This document shows, piece by piece, positions 1 through 5,932 of a stretch of DNA of 8,163 nt. The stretch covers positions 1 to 8,163 of the forward strand of contig PWUO01000290.1 of assembly GCA_003562555.1 (NCBI GenBank), given 5' to 3'. Numbering within the stretch: position 1 is the first letter of the stretch; every line of letters begins with the position of its first letter. Origin of the DNA: Dehalococcoidia bacterium. GTDB lineage: Bacteria; Chloroflexota; Dehalococcoidia; GIF9; AB-539-J10. The notes beneath the pieces are model-generated. The model was given only the letters and a program-made list of their open reading frames with translations. It searched no databases and had not been told where the DNA came from. The translations under genes and the position numbers were made by a program.

Positions 1-158
1 TGCGGACGATCGCTATCCAATGTCGTTGAGAACGGCGAACACACCAAGCTCCTCAAGCTCGTTGATGAGCTCCCTGGTGCTCCTATTGCCGCATTTCTTG
101 AGCAAGGAGTTGATCTGCTTCATCACGGTATCCTCAGAGACGAGTCGGGCCTCTGCCA
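1..158 (-). repeat. Left copy of a 158-bp inverted terminal repeat
   Basis: Bases 1-121 are the exact reverse complement of 8043-8163. Similarity then continues to base 158 (pairing with 8006) with five differences, at 122, 127, 136, 142 and 144, and stops abruptly at 159. The repeat is coding sequence: it carries the C-terminal DNA-binding half of the response regulator found whole at the right end. The change from perfect identity to about one mismatch in seven bases is abrupt. This fits either recent recombination of one segment or a contig that ends on a shared assembly node. Confidence 0.9.
13..158 (-). pseudogene. 3' fragment of a NarL/LuxR-type response regulator gene
   Basis: The minus strand encodes the last 48 or so residues of a LuxR-type helix-turn-helix domain, from MAEARLVSEDTV to the C terminus VLNDIG and a TAG stop at 13-15. 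It matches the C terminus of the intact regulator at the right end, except Leu for Phe and Met for Lys. Two other base differences are silent, as expected for a true paralogue and not for sequencing noise. There is no receiver domain: upstream of base 159 the sequence becomes the 3' end of the epimerase gene. An open frame does run up to base 255, but its upstream part is only the antisense-of-frame shadow of the epimerase. I read this as a partial duplication without function of its own. Confidence 0.75.
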
Positions 159-919
159 TCCATCCAGCTGAAGTCGAACCTGGGTCGCCAGCCGAGCTTC
201 TTCTCGGTGTACTGCACGTCAAAGTGCTGCCTTGCCAGCGAGGACCCCATGACAAACATCCGTTCGTAGGTCACATGCTCCAACTGTACGGACGCACCGA
301 CTGCGAGTCCGACATCGCCTCGCTCGACCATCCCTGGTTCGTTCCTGGTCCACTCCGCACCTTCGTACTTCGGGTACACCCGCCGCGTTGCCGGGTCGAC
401 GCGACAGACACCACCGATTCTGAGTACAACCACCTCGATCCCATACTCGTTGTGAAAGCCCTCAACGACCTTTTCCTGGAACACTTTCGTGAGGATATAG
501 AGATCAGCTGCAGGCGTAGGTTCTGCGTCGTGAGGTACGACACCACCCTGCGCGACGAATGGCCGAACGACGGACTCGGACGAAATGAGGATCACCCTTC
601 TGACGGAGTTCTTCACTGCCTCCTGCATGAGCAGCAAAGTGCCCTTCACGTTAACGTCGATCGCAGCTGACGGCGACTCCTGGTACGCGCCACGTTCGGT
701 CGTACGAGACAGCATGTGGGTGATGACCAGGGTGTCGACGCCCGCCATCACCCGGGCTATCGCCTCCCTGTCGGTGACACTTGCGAGCACAATCTCTTCT
801 CTCTCCCGAACTGGCTCAGTATCCACAGGGTCAAGGCATATGACGTCGTGCAGTGGCGCAAGCGATTCGCGAATGCCGCGCCCGAGAAATCCAGCTGCAC
901 CCGTCAGCAGAATCCGCAT
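134..919 (-). CDS. NAD-dependent epimerase/dehydratase-type sugar oxidoreductase
   Basis: This is a cytosolic short-chain (extended SDR) enzyme of about 261 residues. The Rossmann glycine motif GAAGFLG lies at residues 7-13, and an acidic Asp30 at the end of beta-strand 2 suggests NAD over NADP. The DVNVKGT segment (88-94), a Ser pair at 113-114, and Tyr141-x3-Lys145 (YILTK) form the expected catalytic set. Members act on nucleotide sugars, or as uronate/sugar dehydrogenases; the substrate cannot be told here. The ATG lies 7 nt after the permease stop, so it is the last gene of the importer operon, and it may process the imported sugar. Oddity: after about residue 253 (FDFSWMDG) the frame enters the duplicated regulator fragment and stops, so the last six or so residues are not native. 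The length is close to that of small family members, so little may be missing. Confidence 0.85.
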   Translation of the reverse strand: MRILLTGAAGFLGRGIRESLAPLHDVICLDPVDTEPVREREEIVLASVTDREAIARVMAGVDTLVITHMLSRTTERGAYQESPSAAIDVNVKGTLLLMQEAVKNSVRRVILISSESVVRPFVAQGGVVPHDAEPTPAADLYILTKVFQEKVVEGFHNEYGIEVVVLRIGGVCRVDPATRRVYPKYEGAEWTRNEPGMVERGDVGLAVGASVQLEHVTYERMFVMGSSLARQHFDVQYTEKKLGWRPRFDFSWMDGRGPTRL

Positions 920-926
920 CCGCCAC

Positions 927-1757
927 TCATCCCTTGAGACCGGTCACCGCTACGCCTTCAACAAAGCGTTTCTGTGCGAACAGATAGACCAGGATTGTAG
1001 GTAGCATCGCAACCAGTGACGCGGCCATCAGAAGCGCATACTCTTGGTTGTACTGAGTTCTGAACGTCCTCAATCCCAGTTGTAGCGTCTTCTTTGTCTC
1101 CGTGCTCAGGTATATGAGCGGTCCAAGAAAGTCGTTCCATTGGGCCACGAATGTGAATATCACGAGACTGACGATTGCTGGGCTCGCGAGTGGCAACACG
1201 ATCCTGCTATACGCGCAGAACTCCCCGCACCCGTCAATCCGTGCCGACTGGCTCAATTCGCCAGGGATCCCCATGAAAAACTGTCGGAACAGAAACACGC
1301 CGAACGGATTGAACGCGTGGAGCAGGACAAGGGCCAGTAGGCTATCGAGGAGACCTAACGTTCGAATCACGACAAACTGTGGAATCATGATGACGGCGAA
1401 CGGAATCATCATCGTGCTCAAGTACAGGAGGAAGAGCGTATCCCTCTCTGGAAACTCAATCTTCGAAAACGCGTATGCCGCTAGAGAACAGGTGACAATT
1501 TGCAGCACGGTTACAGAGACTGCTATCACCACGGTGTTAAGGTAGTACCTGAGGAAGGGGCCTCGTTCGAAGACCTCGGCGAAGTTGGTCCATTGGAACT
1601 TCTCGGGTATCCACTTGATCGGAACTTCAAAAACCTCTTTCTCGAGTTTGAGAGATGAAGATATCATCCAAAGAAACGGAGCGATCATGAGCAGGGAGGT
1701 GATAATCAGAACAGCGTAAAGAATGCAGCGAGACACAGCTGCTTTGCGAAGTTGCAT
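927..1757 (-). CDS. Carbohydrate ABC transporter permease, MalG/UgpE type
   Basis: This is an inner-membrane subunit of a CUT1-family sugar importer, 276 residues, full length for the family. It has about six membrane segments, with the first near 12-34. The cytoplasmic EAA loop that docks on the ATPase is at about 167-193: ELSQSARIDGCGEF followed by VLPLASPAI, with the invariant Asp-Gly at 175-176. The C terminus ends in GVAVTGLKG, the characteristic tail of MalG-like subunits. A ribosome-binding GAGG (1766-1769) sits 8 nt before the ATG and overlaps the TGA of the upstream permease gene, which points to translational coupling. It would pair with the MalF-type subunit upstream to form the membrane channel. 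The substrate is not evident. Confidence 0.95.
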   Translation of the reverse strand: MQLRKAAVSRCILYAVLIITSLLMIAPFLWMISSSLKLEKEVFEVPIKWIPEKFQWTNFAEVFERGPFLRYYLNTVVIAVSVTVLQIVTCSLAAYAFSKIEFPERDTLFLLYLSTMMIPFAVIMIPQFVVIRTLGLLDSLLALVLLHAFNPFGVFLFRQFFMGIPGELSQSARIDGCGEFCAYSRIVLPLASPAIVSLVIFTFVAQWNDFLGPLIYLSTETKKTLQLGLRTFRTQYNQEYALLMAASLVAMLPTILVYLFAQKRFVEGVAVTGLKG

Positions 1758-1767
1758 GCGATATACC

Positions 1768-2661
1768 TCAGTAGTAATGAACCGACTTCTTCTGGATGCG
1801 AAACTGGATGAGAGTCACCAGGAGTACGATGGCGAAGAGGAAGTACGCAATCGCAGAAGCGTACCCGAAACGGAACCGTTGAAACGATTCCTGATAGATG
1901 GTGTAGACAAGCACGTTGGTCGCTCTTCCGGGACCGCCCAACGTAAGGTTGTAGATCAGATCGAATGCCTTGAACGATGCAATGGTAGCCATGATCGTCA
2001 CCAGAAAGGTTGTTGGAGAGATCATCGGAATGGTGATGTGCCAGAGCTTTCTAATGGTCGAGGCGCCGTCTATATCGGCGCTTTCGTACAATTGACGCGG
2101 GATAGTCTGCAGACCGGCTAGAAACAGGACCATGAAGTATCCCACTCGCTTCCAGATGCTGACGACAATAACGCCCGTCATTGCCCAGTCCGACGATCCG
2201 AACCACCTCGGCGGATTCTGGACGCCGAGGCGCATGAGGAAACTATTGATCGGTCCGAGGTTTGGATGAAAGATCAACTGCCAAATCACTGCCACCGCAA
2301 CGCTGGCCGAAATATGGGGCAGATAGAAGGCAGTCCTGAAGTACGAGAGTCCGGCGAGATCCGAGTTCAACATGATGGCTACAAGCAGGGACAGCATCAC
2401 AGTGAAAGGGACGACGAACAGCGAGTACGTCAGTGTGTTCACGAGGGAGATCCGAAAAGCTGTGCTACTGAACATGCTTACGAAGTTGCCCACGCCAACG
2501 AAGTTGGCTCGGGTGAAGCCATTCCAGTCCGTCACGCTGATTGTGAGCGAGGCCACTACCGGAAGCAGAATGAATACGAGAAAGCCGGCGATGTTTGGCA
2601 GAAGGAACAGGTACGCAGCGCGTCGGTTTCGCCGGATGGCAATGGATTGAATCGTCGACAT
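1768..2661 (-). CDS. Carbohydrate ABC transporter permease, MalF/UgpA type
   Basis: This is the other inner-membrane channel subunit of the CUT1 importer, 297 residues, a normal length. The N terminus RRAAYLFLLPNIAGFLVF is typical of UgpA-like permeases. The EAA loop lies at about 191-216 (YESADIDGASTIRKLWHITI), with Asp-Gly at 198-199. The conserved LGGPGRATNVLVYTIYQ stretch lies at 241-257. The ATG is 25 nt after the 3' end of the group II intron, preceded by a purine-rich GAGAG in the 3' exon that can serve as the ribosome-binding site. Its transcript comes from the binding-protein promoter through the terminator and intron, unless there is a local promoter; I see no clear one. Confidence 0.95.
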   Translation of the reverse strand: MSTIQSIAIRRNRRAAYLFLLPNIAGFLVFILLPVVASLTISVTDWNGFTRANFVGVGNFVSMFSSTAFRISLVNTLTYSLFVVPFTVMLSLLVAIMLNSDLAGLSYFRTAFYLPHISASVAVAVIWQLIFHPNLGPINSFLMRLGVQNPPRWFGSSDWAMTGVIVVSIWKRVGYFMVLFLAGLQTIPRQLYESADIDGASTIRKLWHITIPMISPTTFLVTIMATIASFKAFDLIYNLTLGGPGRATNVLVYTIYQESFQRFRFGYASAIAYFLFAIVLLVTLIQFRIQKKSVHYY

Positions 2662-2686
2662 TCTAGTGTTCTCTCTGATTGGTGAA

Positions 2687-2723
2687 ATCGAGTGGGAGGC
2701 GGGGTCACCCCCGCCGTCCTCTC
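2687..2723 (-). ncRNA. Group II intron domain VI with branch-point A
   Basis: A 7-bp GGCGGGG/CCCCGCC stem (2709-2715 with 2698-2704) is capped by the GNRA-type loop GUGA (2705-2708). A lower stem continues with GG/CC and GAG/CUC pairs around an unpaired A. That A (complement of base 2693) is 7 nt from the intron's 3' end, the expected position of the branch-point adenosine that forms the lariat. The structure was folded by eye. Confidence 0.8.
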
Positions 2724-2760
2724 ACACCACCGTACGTACGGTTCCGTATACGGCGGTTCA
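2724..2760 (-). ncRNA. Group II intron domain V (catalytic hairpin)
   Basis: A nine-pair lower stem joins ACCGCCGUA (2749-2757) to UACGGUGGU (2726-2734). A two-nucleotide CG bulge (2735-2736), a four-pair upper stem (UACG with CGUA) and a four-base loop GAAC (2741-2744) complete the hairpin. This is the size and shape of domain V. The catalytic triad reads C-G-C with a G.U pair at its centre, the form known from group IIC introns; IIA and IIB introns have A-G-C. This is good evidence that the ribozyme core is intact. Confidence 0.88.
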
Positions 2761-2847
2761 TGAACGACCCCAATGCAGTCGCAGCATGTCCAGCAGTGAA
2801 AAGAGACCAAGTTGATCGAAAAAGCTTTTGGGGTAGGCGTAGTTCAT
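2758..2847 (-). pseudogene. Out-of-frame C-terminal tail of the intron maturase
   Basis: Reading from the ATG at 2847 gives 29 residues, MNYAYPKSFFDQ then LGLFSLLDMLRLHWGRS, and a TGA. This matches the usual C terminus of the maturase family (Met-Asn-x-Ala-x-Pro-Lys-x-Phe-Phe-Asp-x-Leu-Gly-Leu-x-Ser-Leu). Adding one base before this ATG would join it to the main frame with the family's normal spacing after NAG. The stop of the main frame and this ATG overlap as ATGA, so re-initiation of a separate tail peptide is conceivable. A deletion or a sequencing error is the simpler reading. Confidence 0.75.
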
Positions 2848-4190
2848 GAATCGCCACCGGCGTTCCGCCATGGACCACGACCGTTGGTGGCCGTGCGCCA
2901 CGCCTGCTCTTCAGTCAGGCCGCGGGTCATCAGGCGTCGTGCTCGCGTCAACGAGCGTTTCCATTGTCGCCAGAGTATACACCGCAACCGCCGTCGAATC
3001 CATTGGTCGAGTCGCTCGAATGTGGCTTTGACGTCTGTGAGCCGGTAGTAGTTACCCCAGCCACGAAGTATCGGGGTGAGTTCCTGGATTGTCTTCGTCA
3101 GGCTCCACCCCCTGGCCATTCGGAATACCTGCCGCAGTCTGCCTGCAAGCCGTTGCACCGATTCCGGTGCGACCCGCAGGCGCGCTGATTTTCCCGGCAA
3201 CATCGTGTAGCCCAGGAACGAACGATTGCATAGCCGATCGACCGCGCTCTTCTCCTCATTGACCTTCAGCTTCAGCTTCTTCGTAATGAATGCGGTCACT
3301 GATTCCCGTACCCGTTCTCCTGCTCGCTTTGTCCGGACGTATATGTTCGCATCGTCGGCGTACCGGCAGAACCGGTGTCCTCGCCGCTCAAGCTCCTTGT
3401 CCAGATCGTCGAGCATGATGTTCGACAACAACGGCGACAGCGGCCCGCCTTGCGGCGTACCCTCCCGCCTCGGGCTCACCAATCCCTGCTCCATAACTCC
3501 CGCCTGCAAGAAGCGGCGAATCGTGCGCAGCACCCGTTTGTCGGTCACCTTGCGCACCACTCGTGCCATGAGCATGTCGTGGTTCACCCGGTCGAAGAAC
3601 TTCTCCAGATCCAGGTCCACCACCCACTGGTACCCCTGCCGTGCGTACTCCTGCGCCTGCAGGACCGCCTGGTGCGCGCTGCGTCCCGGTCGAAATCCGT
3701 AGCTCGACTCCGAAAAGCCGGGCTCGAATACCGGGCCGAGCACCTGCAACAGTGCCTGCTGGATCAGTCGATCCACCACGGTGGGAATGCCTAGTCGGCG
3801 TGTTCCCTTCTTTCCGGGCTTCGGGATCTCTACCCCTCGTACTGCCTGTGGTTTGTAGGTCCCCTCAAGCAGTTGCTTCTTGATCTCGGCCCAATGCGCC
3901 TTCAGGTGTGCCGCGAGCTCCTCCACGCTCATCTCATCGATGCCCGCGCTGCCCTTGTTCGACACCACCCGACGGTAGGCCCTGCTCATGTTCTCCTTCT
4001 CGACCACTGCCTCCATGAGCTGCGATGTATCCGGTCGGGTCTGTTCCGTTGCTGCCGTGGCGCTTGAGACACCTCCTGCAGGTCGTCGCGGATTCCGTCC
4101 GTTATCCCCTGCGGCGGGTTCGGGCTTCTCAGCCATACTGCGCTGTCTCTCCTTCGCCATCGAAACGTCGGCTCCCTCACCGTCGTTCAC
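2844..4190 (-). CDS. ltrA: Group II intron reverse transcriptase/maturase (C terminus frameshifted)
   Basis: This multifunctional intron protein helps the intron RNA fold and splice, and reverse-transcribes it during retrohoming. Of its 448 residues, the RT domain covers roughly 60-330: motif A VVDLDLEKFFD at about 190-200, TPQGGPLSP at 245-253 and the catalytic YADD at 277-280. The maturase (GIIM/X) region follows, with LRGWGNYYR near 370. No HNH endonuclease domain is visible. The start taken is a GTG preceded by GAAGG at 7 nt; the ATG at 4160 (residue 11) is an alternative. The N-terminal 50 residues are low-complexity and Pro/Ala/Thr-rich. The frame stops after NGRGPWRNAGGDS. Relatives continue with a Met-Asn start and a Phe-Phe-Asp/Leu-Gly-Leu tail, and that tail is present here one frame over. 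This is a likely single-base loss, so the protein may be weakened. Confidence 0.92.
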   Translation of the reverse strand: MNDGEGADVSMAKERQRSMAEKPEPAAGDNGRNPRRPAGGVSSATAATEQTRPDTSQLMEAVVEKENMSRAYRRVVSNKGSAGIDEMSVEELAAHLKAHWAEIKKQLLEGTYKPQAVRGVEIPKPGKKGTRRLGIPTVVDRLIQQALLQVLGPVFEPGFSESSYGFRPGRSAHQAVLQAQEYARQGYQWVVDLDLEKFFDRVNHDMLMARVVRKVTDKRVLRTIRRFLQAGVMEQGLVSPRREGTPQGGPLSPLLSNIMLDDLDKELERRGHRFCRYADDANIYVRTKRAGERVRESVTAFITKKLKLKVNEEKSAVDRLCNRSFLGYTMLPGKSARLRVAPESVQRLAGRLRQVFRMARGWSLTKTIQELTPILRGWGNYYRLTDVKATFERLDQWIRRRLRCILWRQWKRSLTRARRLMTRGLTEEQAWRTATNGRGPWRNAGGDS

Positions 4191-4383
4191 GTTCCGGCCT
4201 TCAGCGGGGTCGAGTCCGCCTACTATGCCCTCTGCTGACTTCTTGCCGCCTGTCCCTCAGCCTCTCGGCCTCGGTAGCGCCACAGCGCCGGCAACAAGAC
4301 CTCCCCGGGTAATGCGCACTGCTTTCACACCTATACCCGCCGCATATACTTCCATGACCTCCGTACAGGTACTGGACGTTCGG

Positions 4384-4390
4384 TCTTTTC
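4384..4390 (-). other. EBS1 (exon-binding site 1) of the group II intron
   Basis: The minus strand reads GAAAAGA in intron domain I, in the context GGGGCGAAAAGACCG. It is the exact complement of TCTTTTC, the last seven bases of the 5' exon (4568-4574). It lies 177-183 nt inside the intron, a suitable place for EBS1. The match supports both the element identity and the 5' splice junction at 4567/4568. Confidence 0.75.
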
Positions 4391-4567
4391 GCCCCGTTAT
4401 CCGTCATGGCTGCCTCGTATGCGATTCCTGTTCGTCAGGCCGGTGCTTTGCTACGGCTTCCTTTAGATTCCACCTCACGATGGACACCCTTGCCGGTCGC
4501 TAGCAGTTCCCCCTGTCGGGCCTGTAAGGGACTTTCACCCTCAAGCAGTGCGCCCTGCCGGGCGCAC

Positions 4568-4574
4568 GAAAAGA
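4568..4574 (-). other. IBS1 (intron-binding site 1), last bases of the 5' exon
   Basis: The minus-strand sequence TCTTTTC directly precedes the intron's GTGCG. It is also most of the T-tract of the upstream terminator. It pairs over all seven bases with the candidate EBS1 at 4384-4390. After splicing it would join TTCACCAATC, the start of the 3' exon at 2686. Confidence 0.75.
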
Positions 4575-4600
4575 ACGGCGACCGAACGGATTCGGCCGCC
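4569..4600 (-). terminator. Rho-independent terminator after the binding-protein gene
   Basis: On the minus strand, GGCGGCCGAA (4591-4600) and TTCGGTCGCC (4577-4586) form a 10-bp stem with one G.U pair and the loop TCCG, followed by GTTCTTTT. It begins 14 nt after the TAG of the substrate-binding-protein gene. In importer operons such a hairpin often lets the binding protein be made in excess over the permeases. The group II intron is inserted at the end of its T-tract, so the hairpin also served as the insertion target. Confidence 0.88.
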
Positions 4601-4614
4601 GATGCGCTGCTGCG

Positions 4615-5871
4615 CTACAGTTCCTCGGCAATCCGCCGCTTGACGTTTTGGATCGCCTCAGCAGCCGACTGTTCACCCAGCAGGACGAGTTCGATCTCTT
4701 CCCGGTAGATGGTACCCACAATGATGTTGATGTTCTCGATCGCCGGGTACTCGAGGTAGTTACGCTGCTCAAGGACGACTCCAAGATTCGTGGGCGGCAA
4801 ACCCGCCTCGGCCCCGCTCAAGAAGGCTGCACGCGTCTCCGGTGACCGATACGCCGCGAGAAAGCCGCCGGCCGCGATTGCTGGCTGACCAGCGGGCCCG
4901 GCGATTTCCCTGATCAACTCCCAGGCTGCGTCCGCATTTCTCGAGTAGGAGACGATCCCGAAACCAGCGCCCATGCCCCAGCTTACGCCGGGTGCGACGC
5001 CTTCCGGATGAGGAATCGTGGTGATGTCCCACTCGAAATCAATGATATCCGCGTCTTGCCGCAGCTGCGCGATGTGCCATTCCCCCATGACGTGCATAGC
5101 TACATTGCCTCTTGTGAACATCGCGCGGTAGTGAGCATTCGTTGCAGCACCATCCGCGTACGACAGCGTGGAACCATCACTCTGGATGTCGTAGTGAAGC
5201 TGGATCGCTCTCTCCACGGCTGAGAGGTCTTCATCAATGATCGAGGCGCCAGTCTGGAGCGCGGGGCCGAACGTGCAGATCGGCCACCTGTGGATGTACG
5301 TCCCCCAGATCTTGTCGTTTCCTTCGCCGGATGTCATTCTGCGAGCGAGAGCTCGAAATTGCTCCCATGTCATGTCTCCGGACGGATAGGGAACCCCCGC
5401 GTTGTCGAAGAGGTTCTTGTTATAATACAGAACCCAGCTGCTTCCTCGCGTGGGCAGATCGTAGTTGAGTCCGTCGATCGTGCGACCGGTCCAGTAGGTA
5501 CCGTACTGGGACACATCGATATTGTCCCGCTCCACGTACCCGTTAAGCGGCGCGAGTAGCCCCTTCGAAACATATTCTACGTAGCCGGCGTTGTTTCCGA
5601 TCGGAATGACGTCGACATCGGCTCTGCCGGCGAGCTGGACAATCAGCTGCTCGCCGGCGAAGTAGTCCTGCGTCAGGAACTCCACGCTGATGTCCGGGTT
5701 GGACGCCTGCAGACGTTCGTACGCCATTTCGGCGAACGGTCTATCGTCCTGTAGAACGTACGCCCTCACGGTCACCGGGCCGCCTGCCGCTTGAGTGTCC
5801 TCAGTCGAGCCTCTTGCGTACACGGCTTGGCTCAACACGCCAGCGAGAAGAAGAAGCAACAGCTTTTTCAT
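4615..5871 (-). CDS. Extracellular substrate-binding protein of a sugar ABC importer (family 1)
   Basis: This is the solute-binding protein that captures a sugar outside the cytoplasmic membrane and delivers it to the two permeases; 418 residues from the chosen start. It has an N-terminal signal peptide, MKKLLLLLLAG to about VYA at residue 19. There is no Cys at the cleavage site, so it looks like a signal-peptidase-I protein and not a lipoprotein. The family-1 region SSWVLYYNKNLFDNAGVP and the following TWEQF are clear around residues 140-170, as is GNVAMHVMGEW nearer the C terminus. The ATG at 5871 is preceded by AGGAG at 6 nt. A TTG two codons upstream abuts that Shine-Dalgarno and is unlikely. 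It is the first gene of the importer operon, divergent from the sensor kinase gene. The ligand cannot be named from sequence alone. Confidence 0.93.
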   Translation of the reverse strand: MKKLLLLLLAGVLSQAVYARGSTEDTQAAGGPVTVRAYVLQDDRPFAEMAYERLQASNPDISVEFLTQDYFAGEQLIVQLAGRADVDVIPIGNNAGYVEYVSKGLLAPLNGYVERDNIDVSQYGTYWTGRTIDGLNYDLPTRGSSWVLYYNKNLFDNAGVPYPSGDMTWEQFRALARRMTSGEGNDKIWGTYIHRWPICTFGPALQTGASIIDEDLSAVERAIQLHYDIQSDGSTLSYADGAATNAHYRAMFTRGNVAMHVMGEWHIAQLRQDADIIDFEWDITTIPHPEGVAPGVSWGMGAGFGIVSYSRNADAAWELIREIAGPAGQPAIAAGGFLAAYRSPETRAAFLSGAEAGLPPTNLGVVLEQRNYLEYPAIENINIIVGTIYREEIELVLLGEQSAAEAIQNVKRRIAEEL

Positions 5872-5877
5872 ACACAA

Positions 5878-5882
5878 CTCCT
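5878..5882 (-). promoter_or_regulatory. Strong ribosome-binding site of the substrate-binding protein
   Basis: The minus strand has AGGAG six nt before the ATG at 5871, in the context AAAAAGGAGTTGTGT. The spacing decides the start: a TTG at 5877 would have no gap to this site. Confidence 0.85.
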
Positions 5883-5901
5883 TTTTGGTTTCGGTGCGTC
5901 T

Positions 5902-5930
5902 ACTCTAGACCCGGATCAAGCGTGGCGCAA
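5902..5930 (-). promoter_or_regulatory. Candidate sigma-70-type promoter of the importer operon
   Basis: On the minus strand, TTGCGC (5925-5930) and TAGAGT (5902-5907) are separated by 17 nt, 30 nt ahead of the start codon of the substrate-binding protein. Each box matches the consensus only partly. The same short intergenic stretch must hold the control region of the divergent kinase gene. It also contains GTCTA-CTC-TAGAC (5898-5910), a perfect 5-bp inverted repeat overlapping the -10 box, which could be a regulator site. The evidence is weak. Confidence 0.3.
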
Positions 5931-5932
5931 GG

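Larger units (their letters stand above)
2687..4567 (-). mobile_element. Group II intron, probably class IIC, 1881 nt
   Basis: This is a complete retroelement-type ribozyme intron. The 5' end is GTGCGCCCGGC, the GUGYG consensus for group II introns, starting at 4567. The 3' end is CTCGAT at 2687, fitting the terminal A-pyrimidine rule. Domains V and VI are recognisable, a reverse transcriptase/maturase is encoded in the middle, and EBS1 in domain I (4384-4390) pairs over 7 bp with the last bases of the 5' exon. The 5' junction lies one base beyond the T-tract of a terminator hairpin, the classic target of group IIC introns. The maturase has no visible HNH endonuclease domain, also as in IIC. 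The region from 4567 to about 4190 holds ribozyme domains I to III and no other gene. The class call rests on target, triad and protein layout, not on an alignment. Confidence 0.93.

Noticed and set aside
1..158. Insertion-sequence terminal inverted repeats bounding a transposon
   Set aside because: There is no transposase between the ends, and the repeats are parts of a regulator gene, not short imperfect element ends.
20..670. Open frame of 216 codons on the plus strand at the left end
   Set aside because: It is antisense to the epimerase, which has clear family motifs; the plus-strand translation has none.
3988..4503. Open frame of 171 codons on the plus strand inside the intron
   Set aside because: It is antisense to the maturase N terminus and the ribozyme domains, and its composition (Ser/Pro/Arg-rich) is that of a shadow frame.
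2687..4567. Retron or diversity-generating retroelement as the source of the reverse transcriptase
   Set aside because: Domain V and VI structures, GTGCG start, EBS1/IBS1 pairing and the maturase domain identify a group II intron; no msr/msd or template/variable repeat is seen.
5872..5877. TTG start of the substrate-binding protein two codons upstream of the ATG
   Set aside because: It directly abuts the AGGAG ribosome-binding site, leaving no spacing; the ATG at 5871 has the right gap and starts the signal peptide with Met-Lys-Lys.
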